Positions 8,634 to 18,072 of a DNA stretch of 64,000 nt are shown here, piece after piece. The stretch's first letter is position 1. Every line of letters begins with the position of its first letter. A program made the position numbers and the translations under genes. The notes below the pieces were generated by a model that ran no database searches, was not told the DNA's origin, and was given only the letters and a program-made list of their open reading frames with translations. The DNA is taken from the NCBI GenBank assembly GCA_050248495.1, contig JBFWSG010000025.1, forward strand, positions 10,019 to 74,018, read 5' to 3'. This DNA is from DASYDU01 sp050248495. Its GTDB lineage: Bacteria; Planctomycetota; Planctomycetia; Pirellulales; Lacipirellulaceae.

Positions 8634-10061
8634 GTGAGCAATTCAGTATTGAGTCGGGCGGTTCGTATTGTCGTTGTCTGCTGCGTCGGAATTTGTGTGC
8701 CACGTGCGCACGGTCAGGTTTCGCCCACCGAAGCAAAACAGATCGCCGTCGACGCATACGTCTACGGTTATTCGCTCATTACGACCGAAGTCACGCGCGT
8801 GCAGATGAGCAACGTCGATCGCGAAGAGGGCCTGCACGCTCCGATGGGGCAGTTTGTCAACGTCAAGCGCTATCCGCCCGCCGATTTTCGCGGCGTGTCG
8901 GCGCCGAACGCCGACACTCTGTATTCGTTGACCTGGCTGGATCTCGCCGAGCCGCAGGTATTCAGTTATCCCGAAATGGGGAAGCGATTCTACTTGTTCG
9001 AGATGGTCGATCTATGGATGACGGTGTTCGCGTCGCCGGGGGCACGGACCGAGGGAGGCGACGCGCGAAACATCCTGTTGACAGGCCCGGGCTGGAAGGG
9101 AACGGTTCCCGAAGGCATGCAGCACATCCCCGTGGCGACGCGCTACATGGTGATCCTTGGCCGCACCTATGCCGACGGAACCGTGCAGGACTATGAAGCC
9201 GTCAACGCGCTGCAAGCGCAATACAAGATCACGCCGCTTTCCGCGTGGGGTAAGTCGTTCAAATACCAGGCTCCGCCAGTGAACAAGGATCCGGGCTTCA
9301 GCATGACGGCGAGTCCCCAAGAGGCGATCCTGGCGATGGGCACCGAGGGTTATTTCAACCTGATGGCTCGATTGATGGGCGGGGCCGCGCCGCCGACCGC
9401 GGAAGACGCCCCCATCCTGGCGCGGATGGCGAAGATCGGCATCTTGCCGGGCCAGCCATTCGACATGAACAAGCTGCCCGCCGACGTCCAAGCCGCACTC
9501 AAGGACGTTCCTCAAGCGGCGCTTGACCAGATCGAGGCTCACAAGAACGACATGGGCGGAGCCGCCAATGGCTGGGTGATCGCCAAGGACCTCGGCGTGT
9601 ACGGCGCCGACTACATGAAGCGGGCTGTTGTCGCCGCTTTTGGCTGGCCTGCCAATCTGCAAAAGGACGCCGTCTATCCGTATACGGAAACCGACAGCAC
9701 GGGTCAGCCCCTTTCCGGTGCGAATAAGTACACGCTCACTTTCCCTAAAGGCCAGACGCCGCCCGTGAACGGCTTCTGGTCGATCACGATGTACGAAATC
9801 GATCAGGGTTGGTGGTTTGTGCCCAACGCGCTGAACAAGTTCACCGTCAGCCCGCGCAATAATCTGAAGACCAACGACGACGGATCGGTAACGCTGTACT
9901 TCCAGAACGAGTCGCCCGGCACCGCGAAAGAAGCTAATTGGCTACCGGCGCCGAAGGGGAGCTTCATCCTCATGTTGCGGATGTACTGGCCCAAGGAATC
10001 GCCACCTTCGATCGTGGATGGCACCTGGTCGCCGCCCAAAGTGGTCAAGACTTCGCCATAA
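8634..10061 (+). CDS. Exported DUF1254/DUF1214-domain protein
   Basis: A 475-residue protein with a GTG start at 8634 behind AAGGGG. It has a signal peptide (VRIVVVCCVGICVPRAHG). The DUF1254 part is recognisable by AKQIAVDAYVYGYSLITTEV, the RYPPADFRGVSAPNADTLYS block and the WLDLAEPQVFSYPEMGKRFY block (residues about 30-180). The DUF1214 part is near the C-terminus (PPVNGFWSITMYEIDQGWWF, FILMLRMYWPKE). The family is widespread and its function is not established. The gene is convergent with the TetR gene, whose stop is 24 bases away. Confidence 0.9.
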   Translation: MSNSVLSRAVRIVVVCCVGICVPRAHGQVSPTEAKQIAVDAYVYGYSLITTEVTRVQMSNVDREEGLHAPMGQFVNVKRYPPADFRGVSAPNADTLYSLTWLDLAEPQVFSYPEMGKRFYLFEMVDLWMTVFASPGARTEGGDARNILLTGPGWKGTVPEGMQHIPVATRYMVILGRTYADGTVQDYEAVNALQAQYKITPLSAWGKSFKYQAPPVNKDPGFSMTASPQEAILAMGTEGYFNLMARLMGGAAPPTAEDAPILARMAKIGILPGQPFDMNKLPADVQAALKDVPQAALDQIEAHKNDMGGAANGWVIAKDLGVYGADYMKRAVVAAFGWPANLQKDAVYPYTETDSTGQPLSGANKYTLTFPKGQTPPVNGFWSITMYEIDQGWWFVPNALNKFTVSPRNNLKTNDDGSVTLYFQNESPGTAKEANWLPAPKGSFILMLRMYWPKESPPSIVDGTWSPPKVVKTSP

Positions 10062-10084
10062 AATCTGCGCGATAGCGATCGAAA

Positions 10085-10672
10085 TTATGTCGGCCACGCG
10101 GCCAATGCCGTTTCGGCAATGCGCTTGAGCTCCTTACGCGTCGCGCCGCCGGCGGCTTGCACGGCGAGGCCATGCGTCACGGCGGAGAGAAACCCGGCCA
10201 GGGCCGCCGGATCGGCGCCTGCCCGCAAATCGCCTTCATTTCGCGCCCTTTGAAAGCGGCGGCGGATTGCCATTTCGAGCGACTTGCGGCGGGCGCAAAG
10301 TTCTTCGCGCAAGCATTCCGCTTCGTCGCCACATGCCAGCGCCGCTTGCACCGCAAAGCAGCCGCGCGGCGTCTTCGGGTCGCAAAGCAATTCGATATTT
10401 CCGAACAGCAATGCCTCGGCCACCTCGCGAGCGGTTGGCTCCTCGAGCGCTTGCCGCACGAATGAGGCCGGGCCTTCCATGTAGCGGTCGAGCGCCTTGC
10501 GAAACAACTCCTCCTTGTTGCCGAACGCGGCATAGAGGCTGGGCCGATTGATACCCATGGCCTCGGTCAGGTCCGGCAAAGTGGCGCCCTCGTACCCTTT
10601 GCGCCAAAATACGTCGAGTGCGCGATCTAGGGCTTCGTCGGCATTAAAAGTTCGTGGTCGACCGCGCGCCAT
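10085..10672 (-). CDS. TetR-family transcriptional repressor
   Basis: A 195-residue regulator. The N-terminal HTH is clear: RPRTFNADEALDRALDVFWR, KGYEGATLPDLTEAMGIN, RPSLYAAFGNKEELFRKALD. The C-terminal ligand domain contains TPRGCFAVQAALACG, which resembles the AcrR/NemR-like group where a Cys in the ligand domain can sense electrophiles; that comparison is inference. It is divergent from the SDR gene at 10863, and a palindrome lies between the two. It probably represses the oxidoreductase group to its right. Confidence 0.93.
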   Translation of the reverse strand: MARGRPRTFNADEALDRALDVFWRKGYEGATLPDLTEAMGINRPSLYAAFGNKEELFRKALDRYMEGPASFVRQALEEPTAREVAEALLFGNIELLCDPKTPRGCFAVQAALACGDEAECLREELCARRKSLEMAIRRRFQRARNEGDLRAGADPAALAGFLSAVTHGLAVQAAGGATRKELKRIAETALAAWPT

Positions 10673-10719
10673 CCAACCCGTCTCCCGCCTGCTGCGTAAT
10701 TAATCGTGCAGTGCGAATT

Positions 10720-10790
10720 TTGTACCTATTGATACAATACAGCCCTTGACGGCGTTTGTCCACCGGCATAAATTTACCGGACGGTACAAA
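10720..10790 (+). promoter_or_regulatory. TetR operator candidates and SDR promoter
   Basis: TTGTACCTATTGATACAA at 10720-10737 is a dyad with seven of nine pairs matching. A weaker related site, AATTTACCGGACGGTACAAA, lies at 10771-10790. Between them are TTGACG (10746-10751) and TAAATT (10769-10774), separated by 17 bases, a good sigma-70-type promoter for the SDR gene. The second dyad overlaps the -10 box, so a bound repressor could block transcription. The promoter for the TetR gene is not clear. Confidence 0.55.
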
Positions 10791-10862
10791 AACACGCTGT
10801 CCCCCGCCCCGTTTCCCTCCTGCCACGCCCTCCCGCTTAGTACTTCTGAAAGGAGCCCCACC

Positions 10863-11612
10863 ATGTCTCAACTCAAGAATAAAGTCGCCGTCGTCACCGG
10901 AGCCTCGAAAGGCATCGGCGCGGCGATCGCCAAGCGCCTGGCCGCTGCCGGAGCCACCGTCGTCGTTAATTATTCGTCCAGCAAAGCCGAAGCCGACAAA
11001 GTGGTCGAGGAAATCACCAAGAAAGGCGGTAAAGGCGTCGCCGTGCAGGCCAACCTCGCCAAGCCGGAAGAAGTGGCCAAGCTCTTCGCTGAAACAAAGA
11101 AGCAATTCGACAAGGTCGACATCCTGGTCAACAACGCCGGAATTTATGCCTTTGCCCCGCTCGCAGAGGTCACGCCGGACCTGTTCCACAAACAGTTCGA
11201 CCTGAACGTGCTGGGCTTGCTGCTGGCCACGAAGGAAGCAGTGAAGCTGATGGGCACCAACGGCGGAGCCGTCGTCAACATCAGCTCGGTCGCCGCCCGC
11301 TCGGCTCCGCCTACTACGAGCGTCTACAGCGCGACCAAGGGCGCCGTTGATTCCATCACCCGATCGCTGTCCCAGGAACTGGGAGCGAAGAAGATTCGCG
11401 TCAACTCGGTCAACCCGGGCATGATCGAGACGGAAGGCGTACGAGCGGCCGGCATCCACGACAGCGACTTTGCCGCACAGGTTCTGGCGCAGACACCGCT
11501 GGGACGGATCGGCCAGCCGGACGACATTGCTTCGGCGGTGCTGTTCCTGGTGTCGGACGATTCGTCCTGGGTCACGGGAGAAACATTCTACATCTCCGGC
11601 GGCCTGCGCTGA
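10863..11612 (+). CDS. Short-chain dehydrogenase/reductase (SDR)
   Basis: A 249-residue NAD(P)-dependent oxidoreductase. It has the classical SDR motifs: VVTGASKGIGAAIAKRL (cofactor loop, residues about 9-25), ILVNNAGIYAFAPL (NNAG), the catalytic Ser in VVNISSVAARS, and the YSATKGAVDSITRSLSQELG block (Tyr-x-x-x-Lys). The C-terminus ends SWVTGETFYISGGLR, typical of FabG/glucose-dehydrogenase-like enzymes. AAAGGAG precedes the ATG. The substrate is unknown. It leads the MDR-SDR-esterase group opposite the TetR gene. Confidence 0.92.
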   Translation: MSQLKNKVAVVTGASKGIGAAIAKRLAAAGATVVVNYSSSKAEADKVVEEITKKGGKGVAVQANLAKPEEVAKLFAETKKQFDKVDILVNNAGIYAFAPLAEVTPDLFHKQFDLNVLGLLLATKEAVKLMGTNGGAVVNISSVAARSAPPTTSVYSATKGAVDSITRSLSQELGAKKIRVNSVNPGMIETEGVRAAGIHDSDFAAQVLAQTPLGRIGQPDDIASAVLFLVSDDSSWVTGETFYISGGLR

Positions 11613-11656
11613 TTTGCCGGCGCCTTCGCTGGAATGAAAATAGCAACCGCCATGGA

Positions 11657-11711
11657 CGCCAAGAGCGCCAAGGCCTGATTGGAACGCCAACTGTTGGTGG
11701 CGCTCTTGGCG
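11657..11711. repeat. 14-bp perfect inverted repeat
   Basis: CGCCAAGAGCGCCA at 11657-11670 pairs perfectly with TGGCGCTCTTGGCG at 11698-11711 across 27 bases. It lies between the first SDR gene and the quinone reductase gene. It could be a processing or termination hairpin, or one copy of a dispersed repeat related in wording to the sequence at 51430-51482. Confidence 0.6.
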
Positions 11712-11766
11712 AACCTGGCGGTGGAATTGATTCGTTAGACCGAGAACGAATTTGAGGAGCAATATC

Positions 11767-12756
11767 ATGTCGCGCGTCGTCCGTTTCCACGAATATGGCG
11801 GTCCGGAAGTTCTGAAGATCGAAAACGTCGAGGTGCGGCCGCCGGGCAAGGGGGAGGTCCGCATCGCCGTGAAGGCGCTCGGATTGAACCGAGCAGAGTC
11901 GATGTTTCGCTCCGGCCGATACCTGGAGGCGGCGCAGTTCCCGGCAAAGTTGGGGTACGAAGCAGCGGGCACCATCGAGTCCGTCGGTGCGGGCGTTACC
12001 GGCTTCAAGGTCGGTGATGCGGTCAGCACGGTGCCGGCGTTTTCGATGAACGAATACGGCGTGTATGGCGACTTGGCCCTGGCGCCGGCGGCGGCCGTTG
12101 CCAAGCATCCGGCGTCGCTCTCGTGGACCGACGCGGCGGCGATCTGGATGCAGTATGCCACGGCCTACGGCGCCATCATCGAAATTGCCAAGTTGACGGC
12201 CGGTGACACGATTTTGATCCCTGCCGCGTCGAGCAGCGTCGGCATTGCGGCGATTCAGCTCGCGAATCTGGTCGGCGCGACTCCGGTCGCCCTCACGCGC
12301 CGCAGCAACAAGCGCGGCGCGCTGTTGGAGCTCGGGGCGAAGCATGTCATCGCCACCGAGGAACAAGACCTCGTCGCCGAAGTGATGAAGCTCACCGACG
12401 GCAAGGGTGCCCGAGTCGTGTTCGATCCGGTCGGCGGTCCAACGATCGAAAAGCTCGTGGCCGCGATGGCTCAGTACGGCATCCTGTTCGAATACGGAGC
12501 GCTGAGTAGCGAACCGACTCCGCTGCCGCTCTTCGAGGTGCTGGGCAAGATGATCACGATCCGCGGCTACATGCTGCTCGAATTTACGACCGATCCCTCA
12601 AAGCTCGAAAAGCTCAAGAAGTACATCATCGACGGCCTCACGAGCGGCAAACTCAAGCCGATCGTCGCCAAGACGTTCACGCTCAACGAGATCGTCGAGG
12701 CGCACCGCTATCTCGAGTCGAACGCCCAGATTGGCAAGATTGTCGTCACCGTCTGA
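11767..12756 (+). CDS. Zinc-less MDR oxidoreductase (quinone reductase-like)
   Basis: A 329-residue medium-chain reductase. It starts MSRVVRFHEYGGPEVLKIEN, the N-terminal GroES-like part typical of NADPH:quinone reductases. The zinc ligands of alcohol dehydrogenases are absent (GLNRAESMFRSGRYLEAAQF). The cofactor fold shows ILIPAASSSVGIAAIQLANL and the ALTRRSNKR loop. GAGGAG lies eight bases upstream of the ATG. It probably reduces quinones or activated alkenes using NADPH. Confidence 0.9.
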   Translation: MSRVVRFHEYGGPEVLKIENVEVRPPGKGEVRIAVKALGLNRAESMFRSGRYLEAAQFPAKLGYEAAGTIESVGAGVTGFKVGDAVSTVPAFSMNEYGVYGDLALAPAAAVAKHPASLSWTDAAAIWMQYATAYGAIIEIAKLTAGDTILIPAASSSVGIAAIQLANLVGATPVALTRRSNKRGALLELGAKHVIATEEQDLVAEVMKLTDGKGARVVFDPVGGPTIEKLVAAMAQYGILFEYGALSSEPTPLPLFEVLGKMITIRGYMLLEFTTDPSKLEKLKKYIIDGLTSGKLKPIVAKTFTLNEIVEAHRYLESNAQIGKIVVTV

Positions 12757-12811
12757 TCGAGTCGTAGGGCTTCCATCGGCCTGGTTTAAGTCATCAAAGG
12801 AAAAACGGTCC

Positions 12812-13567
12812 ATGGGTCAGAAACTTGCCGGCAAGATAGCGCTCATCACGGGCGGCAGCAGCGGGCTCGGCCTGGCGACTGCGGAGCTCTTTGTCGCGGA
12901 AGGGGCGCGGGTGTTCATCACGGGCCGGCGCAAGGAAGAGCTTGACAAGGCCGTCGCGCAGCTCGGCGGCGGAACGGTCGCCGTACAGGGCGACATCGCG
13001 AAGCTCGCCGATCTCGACAGGTTGTTCGCCACGATCCAAAAGCAGGCCGGCCGGCTCGATGTGCTGTTTGCCAATGCCGGGAGTGGCTCGTTCCTGCCGT
13101 TGGGCGAAATCACGGAGGAGCACTACGACAAGTGGTTCGGCATCAATGTCAAGGGAACACTGTTCACCGTACAAAAAGCATTGCCGTTGATGCCTGCCGG
13201 GTCGGCGATTGTCATCAATGGGTCGATGGTCTCCATCAAGGGCTTGCCGGCATTCAGCGTCTATTCCGCGACCAAGGCGGCCCTGCGATCTTTCGCGCGG
13301 TCATGGGCAGTCGACTTGAAGGATCGGCACATCCGGGTAAACGTCGTCAGTCCCGGCACCGTCGTTACGCCCGCCTACAAGAACGCGCTGGGCCTGGATC
13401 AAGGACAGATCGATCAGATGGTGGACCAGGCCATCGCTACCACGCCGCTCGGCCGCGCGGGCACACCCGACGAAATCGCCTCCGCGGTCCTCTTCCTGGC
13501 TTCCGATGACAGCAGCTATGTTAATGGCGCCGAACTATTCGTCGATGGCGGGGCCGCTCAGATTTGA
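12812..13567 (+). CDS. Short-chain dehydrogenase/reductase (SDR)
   Basis: A 251-residue SDR. Motifs are IALITGGSSGLGLATAELFV (cofactor loop), VLFANAGSGSFLPLGEI (NAG), the catalytic Ser in IVINGSMVSIKG, YSATKAALRSFARSWAVDL (Tyr/Lys), and the end SSYVNGAELFVDGGAAQI. AAAGGA precedes the ATG at 12812. Although it is in the same group, it differs clearly from the SDR at 10863, so the two are not a recent duplication. Confidence 0.92.
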   Translation: MGQKLAGKIALITGGSSGLGLATAELFVAEGARVFITGRRKEELDKAVAQLGGGTVAVQGDIAKLADLDRLFATIQKQAGRLDVLFANAGSGSFLPLGEITEEHYDKWFGINVKGTLFTVQKALPLMPAGSAIVINGSMVSIKGLPAFSVYSATKAALRSFARSWAVDLKDRHIRVNVVSPGTVVTPAYKNALGLDQGQIDQMVDQAIATTPLGRAGTPDEIASAVLFLASDDSSYVNGAELFVDGGAAQI

Positions 13568-13609
13568 GCAAGCTTCGACGACACTGGGCCGCGAGCTGCG
13601 CACCGATCT

Positions 13610-14578
13610 ATGGATGTTGCCAATCCAAACGATGTACTTGAACCAGCGGCAAAGAAACTGCTGGATGACATCATCGCCACCGGCGCGCCGCCGATCTACA
13701 CGCTGACTCCCCCGGCGGCCCGCGAAGCGCTTGCCATTTGCCAACGTGTGCCGGTGCACCTGCCGCCCACAACCGTTGAAGACACGACATTTCCAGTCGG
13801 CCCGAATGGCAGCGTGCGGATCCGCATCGTGAGGCCGGAAGGCGCAACAGGTGTGCTGCCGGTCGTGATGTTCTTTCACGGCGGCGGCTGGATGCTGGGC
13901 GACGTCGAGACACACGATCGGTTGATACGCGACTTGGCTCATGGGTCACAGGCCGCCGTCGTGTTCGTCGATTACGACCGCACGCCCGAGGTAAAATTCC
14001 CAATCGCCAATGAACAGGCCTACGCGGCCACCAAATACGTCGCCGAACATGGCGGCAAACTGGGGCTCGATCCGCGACGGATCGCAGTTGCCGGAGACAG
14101 CGCGGGTGGCAATATGGCGATCGCAGTGTCGCTCTTGGCCAAAGAGCGCGGCGGCCCGCGGCTCGCGTTCCAATTGCTCTACTATCCGCTCACCGACCAG
14201 AGCATGTCACAGGAGTCGTACGCGACCTTTGCCGAAGGCTTCTGGCTCACGACCGAGGCCATGCATTGGTTTTGGGACGCCTATCTGCCGGACAAGTCCG
14301 CCCGCCGCCAGATCGCCGTCTCGCCGATCAACGCGACAGCCGATCAGCTCCGCGGCCTGCCGCCGACATTGTTAATAGTTAGTGAAAACGACGTGCTACG
14401 CGACGAAGGCGAGGCCTTTGCTCGGAAGCTGATGCACGCCGGTGTGAGCGTCGCGTCGACGCGTTACAATGCCACAATTCACGACTTCGTAATGATCAAC
14501 GCCATCGCCGAAACGCCGCAGGCCCGCGGGGCGATCGCCCAGGGAGTGGCGGCGTTGCGTGCGGCGTTCCATATCTGA
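13610..14578 (+). CDS. HSL-family alpha/beta hydrolase (esterase)
   Basis: A 322-residue hydrolase of the hormone-sensitive-lipase type. The oxyanion motif HGGGWMLGD, the nucleophile motif GDSAGGNMAIAVSLL (catalytic Ser), the acid in LLIVSENDVLRDEGEAF and the terminal His in HDFVMINAI are all present. It likely cleaves small esters or lactones in the cytoplasm, since no signal peptide is seen. It starts 42 bases after the second SDR gene and may be the last member of the TetR-linked group. Confidence 0.9.
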   Translation: MDVANPNDVLEPAAKKLLDDIIATGAPPIYTLTPPAAREALAICQRVPVHLPPTTVEDTTFPVGPNGSVRIRIVRPEGATGVLPVVMFFHGGGWMLGDVETHDRLIRDLAHGSQAAVVFVDYDRTPEVKFPIANEQAYAATKYVAEHGGKLGLDPRRIAVAGDSAGGNMAIAVSLLAKERGGPRLAFQLLYYPLTDQSMSQESYATFAEGFWLTTEAMHWFWDAYLPDKSARRQIAVSPINATADQLRGLPPTLLIVSENDVLRDEGEAFARKLMHAGVSVASTRYNATIHDFVMINAIAETPQARGAIAQGVAALRAAFHI

Positions 14579-14624
14579 TTGCTTCGACTGAAATACGATT
14601 CACAATTTCTCCGGGGACGATTCG

Positions 14625-16070
14625 ATGAAACGTTTGATTTGTTCGCTCGCTGTGGTTGGATTTATCTCGTGGTCAAGCGGCGTGCTGGCCAAGTCGTCCG
14701 CTTGGACGCAGTTCCGCGGGCCGGCGGGCACCGGAATTGCCGCCGCGGAACACCCGCCGGTCGAAGTCGGGCCGGAGAAGAATGTGGCTTGGAAAGTGGC
14801 AACGCCGAGCGGGCTGTCGTCGCCGATCGTGGTGGGCGACAAACTCGTGCTCACGGCGTTCGAAGACGGCAAGCTCTACACGATTGCCTACAGCCGCGCG
14901 GACGGCCGCGAGTTGTGGCGAGCTCACGCACCGGCGACAGAAATCGAGCCGTTTCACAAGACCGAGGGCAGCCCGGCCGCTTCAACCCCGGCAAGCGACG
15001 GTAAGCGGATCGTCTCGTATTTCGGCTCATGCGGCTTGTTCTGCTACGACCTCGACGGCAAAGAACTCTGGCATCACGAAATGCCGACGGCCAAGACGCT
15101 GGCCGACTTCGGCACGGGCGTTTCGCCGCTCTTGGTCGACGGCGTCGTAGTGCTCTTGCGCGACGAGACGGTTGCGCCCAAAATTCTTGCGCTCGACGCT
15201 TCGACTGGAAAACCGAAATGGGAAAAAGTGCGGCAATCCAAGTCCGGCTTCGGTACGCCGGCCGTATGGAAGACTCCATCCGGCACGCAGATTGTCGCTC
15301 CCGGTTACGGCAAAATGATCGCCTATGATCTTCACACGGGCGACGAGGTGTGGACCGTCGAGGGTATGCCCTCTTCTTCGTGCACCACGCCCGTGACGGA
15401 CGGCAGCATCCTCTATTACGCGGGCTGGTCGCCAGGCGATCCGGAAGACTCGGGCTTCAAGATGCCGACGTTCGACGGACTCCTGTCCAACGACAAAGCG
15501 GACGCCGACGAAGACGGCAGGCTCTCGAAAGAGGAAGCACAGCGGACAATGTTCAAGGATTTCTTCGACAACAACGACCCCAACAAGGATGGCTTCATCT
15601 CGCGCGAGGAATGGGATGCGATGCTGGCCTATATGGCAGCGACGAAGAACAGCGCGTTTGCCCTCCGCAGCGGCGGCACGGGCGACGTGACCCATTCGCA
15701 CATGATCTGGAAGCAGACGAAGGGCCTGCCTTACGTCCCCTCGGCGATTCTCTACGGCGGCCAGTACGTGATGGTCAAGGACGGCGGCATCGTGACGGCG
15801 TACGACGCGTCCTCGGGTGACGAGGTGTATCAAAAGCGCACCGTTGCCAACGGCAGCTACTACGCCTCGCCCGTCGCGGCCGACGGCCACATCTATTTCA
15901 CGTCGCTGGCCGACGGCGCGATTACGGTCCTCAAGGCCGGCGCGAAAAAGCCGGAGGTCGTTGCCGAGAATCCGCCGTTGGGCGAGCGCTCGGCTGCCAC
16001 GCCGGCGATCGCGGACAACACGCTGTACGTTCGCACGGCGGGGCACCTGTACGCGTTTGCCAATCCGTAG
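14625..16070 (+). CDS. Secreted PQQ-type beta-propeller protein with EF-hands
   Basis: A 481-residue exported protein with the signal peptide MKRLICSLAVVGFISWSSGV. It begins with the WTQFRGPAGTG block common in planctomycete outer-membrane-assembly/PQQ-like proteins and carries propeller repeats (ILALDASTGKPKWE, MIAYDLHTGDEVWTV, GIVTAYDASSGDEVYQ). Two EF-hand loops interrupt the propeller at about residues 290-330: DADEDGRLSKEE and DPNKDGFISREE, both with correct Ca-ligand spacing. Calcium binding is therefore likely. No catalytic dehydrogenase residues for true PQQ use were identified, so it may be structural. Confidence 0.87.
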   Translation: MKRLICSLAVVGFISWSSGVLAKSSAWTQFRGPAGTGIAAAEHPPVEVGPEKNVAWKVATPSGLSSPIVVGDKLVLTAFEDGKLYTIAYSRADGRELWRAHAPATEIEPFHKTEGSPAASTPASDGKRIVSYFGSCGLFCYDLDGKELWHHEMPTAKTLADFGTGVSPLLVDGVVVLLRDETVAPKILALDASTGKPKWEKVRQSKSGFGTPAVWKTPSGTQIVAPGYGKMIAYDLHTGDEVWTVEGMPSSSCTTPVTDGSILYYAGWSPGDPEDSGFKMPTFDGLLSNDKADADEDGRLSKEEAQRTMFKDFFDNNDPNKDGFISREEWDAMLAYMAATKNSAFALRSGGTGDVTHSHMIWKQTKGLPYVPSAILYGGQYVMVKDGGIVTAYDASSGDEVYQKRTVANGSYYASPVAADGHIYFTSLADGAITVLKAGAKKPEVVAENPPLGERSAATPAIADNTLYVRTAGHLYAFANP

Positions 16071-16199
16071 CGATATCTGGAATCGCACCGTCGCATTGAT
16101 CGCAGCGCAGCGCGTTGTCCAGCTCGGAACGCATCGACTATATTTGGTGGCTGCGTTCGCCGATGATGACAACTGCCCGATAGCACGACAAGCCGACGC

Positions 16200-18035
16200 G
16201 TGGACTCGCTGCGTAAGATACTCCGCGAAATCTGGGGTTACGACGACTTCCGCCCGTTGCAGGAAGCCGCGATGCGGTCGGTCGTCGAGGGGCGCGATTC
16301 GCTCGTCGTGCTGCCGACCGGCGGCGGCAAGAGTCTCTGTTTTCAGGCCCCCGCGCTCGCCATGCCGGGCCTCGCGGTGGTCGTCTCGCCGCTGATCTCG
16401 CTGATGAAGGACCAGGTCGACGCGCTCGTGGACTGCGGCGTCCGCGCGGCCTGCGTCAACAGCACGCTCACAGCGCCCGAGAAGCGCCAGATCGCGGACG
16501 ACATCCGGAGCGAGCAGCTGAAGCTACTGTACTTGTCGCCGGAACGGCTGCTCACCGATCGCACGCTCGATTTTCTGCAGCAGGCGCCGTTGTCGTTCAT
16601 CGCCATCGACGAGGCCCATTGCATCAGCGAATGGGGGCACGACTTCCGGCCCGAATATCGCGGACTGCGGGTATTGAAAGATCGCTTTCCCAACGTGGCG
16701 ATCCACACCTACACCGCCACCGCGACGCCGCATGTCCGCGACGACATCGTCCGCGAGCTGGGGCTGCGTGACCCGGAAGTGCTCGTCGGCTCGTTCGATC
16801 GGCCGAACCTGATTTATCGCGTGCGGCGGCGGAGCGATCTGTTGAAGCAGCTCCGCGAGGTGATCGATCGCCACGGCGAGGAGCCGGGCATCATCTACGC
16901 GATCCGCCGCACCGATGTGGAAGAGATCGCAGCCCACTTCGCGTCGCTCGGCTACCAGGCCTTGCCCTATCACGCCGGCCTCTCCGACGAAGAGCGGCAT
17001 CGTCATCAAGATGCATTCATCAACGACCGCTGCCGGATCATCGTGGCCACGGTGGCCTTCGGCATGGGCATCGACAAGTCGAACGTGCGGTACGTGATCC
17101 ACGCCGCTGCGCCCAAGTCGCTCGAGAGCTACCAACAGGAGAGCGGCCGCGCGGGGCGGGATGGGCTCGACGCCGAGTGCTGGCTGTTCCACTCGGCCGG
17201 CGATTTCCAGACCTGGCGGCGGCTGCAGCAGGACTTGCCGCCGCAGGCCTTCGAAATCGCCCTGCAGCTGCTCTCCGGCATGGACGGCTTCGCCAACGGC
17301 GTGTCTTGCCGGCACAAGGCGCTCACCGCGTACTTCGGCGAGGTACTGTGCATCGAGAATTGCGGTGCATGCGATGTCTGTCTCGCAGAGCTCGATCTCG
17401 TCGACGATCCGCTTGTGCTGGCACAGAAAATCTTGTCCTGTGTGGTGCGGGTCGAAGAGCGCTACGGAGGCGATCACGTCGCGCAGGTGCTCGTCGGCTC
17501 GAACGAAGAGAAGATTCTCCAGCGCGGCCACAACCGGCTGAGCACCTGGGGGATTCTCTCCGACCACAACAAGAAATCGGTCCGCGCCTGGATCGACCAG
17601 CTCGTGCACCAATCGTTTTTGGAGAAGCACGGCGAGTACAACGTGCTGCGGCTCACCCCTGCCGGCTGGCAACTGCTCCGCGGCGAAGTTACGCCCCAGC
17701 TCCTCAAGCCCGCCAAAGAGAAATCACGTCGCTTGGCCAAAGCGGCAGTCGAATCATGGGAAGGCGTCGACCGGGAATTGTTCGATCGCCTGCGAACGTA
17801 TCGGCGCGATAAGTCGCACGAGCGCGGCGTGCCGCCCTATGTCGTCTTCAGCGACGCCACGCTCCGCGATCTCGCCCGGCGACAACCGACGAGCGGAGAC
17901 GAACTACTCGCCGTGCATGGCATCGGCGCGAAAAAGTGCGCCGAATACGGCGACGACATCCTGCGTGAAATCGCCGGTCATTTGCGAAGTGCTCACGGCC
18001 GAGACGACTCGCATCCTGCTCTTCATAGCAAGTAG
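16200..18035 (+). CDS. recQ: ATP-dependent DNA helicase RecQ
   Basis: A 611-residue RecQ helicase that unwinds DNA 3'-5' in repair and recombination. Helicase motifs are in order: FRPLQEAAM (Q/motif 0), LPTGGGKSLCFQ (Walker A), DEAHCISEWGHDFRPEY (Walker B plus the RecQ aromatic loop), TATATP, VATVAFGMGIDKSNV and QQESGRAGRDG. The zinc-binding part has GVSCRHKALTAYFGE and the CGACDVC group. A winged helix and a C-terminal HRDC domain (LLAVHGIGAKKCAEYGDDIL) complete the normal architecture. The start is GTG at 16200; no better ATG is seen upstream of the Q motif. Confidence 0.95.
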   Translation: MDSLRKILREIWGYDDFRPLQEAAMRSVVEGRDSLVVLPTGGGKSLCFQAPALAMPGLAVVVSPLISLMKDQVDALVDCGVRAACVNSTLTAPEKRQIADDIRSEQLKLLYLSPERLLTDRTLDFLQQAPLSFIAIDEAHCISEWGHDFRPEYRGLRVLKDRFPNVAIHTYTATATPHVRDDIVRELGLRDPEVLVGSFDRPNLIYRVRRRSDLLKQLREVIDRHGEEPGIIYAIRRTDVEEIAAHFASLGYQALPYHAGLSDEERHRHQDAFINDRCRIIVATVAFGMGIDKSNVRYVIHAAAPKSLESYQQESGRAGRDGLDAECWLFHSAGDFQTWRRLQQDLPPQAFEIALQLLSGMDGFANGVSCRHKALTAYFGEVLCIENCGACDVCLAELDLVDDPLVLAQKILSCVVRVEERYGGDHVAQVLVGSNEEKILQRGHNRLSTWGILSDHNKKSVRAWIDQLVHQSFLEKHGEYNVLRLTPAGWQLLRGEVTPQLLKPAKEKSRRLAKAAVESWEGVDRELFDRLRTYRRDKSHERGVPPYVVFSDATLRDLARRQPTSGDELLAVHGIGAKKCAEYGDDILREIAGHLRSAHGRDDSHPALHSK

Positions 18036-18072
18036 TCGCGTTTCAGCATCCTGCCGCTTGCATCTACCTCGC

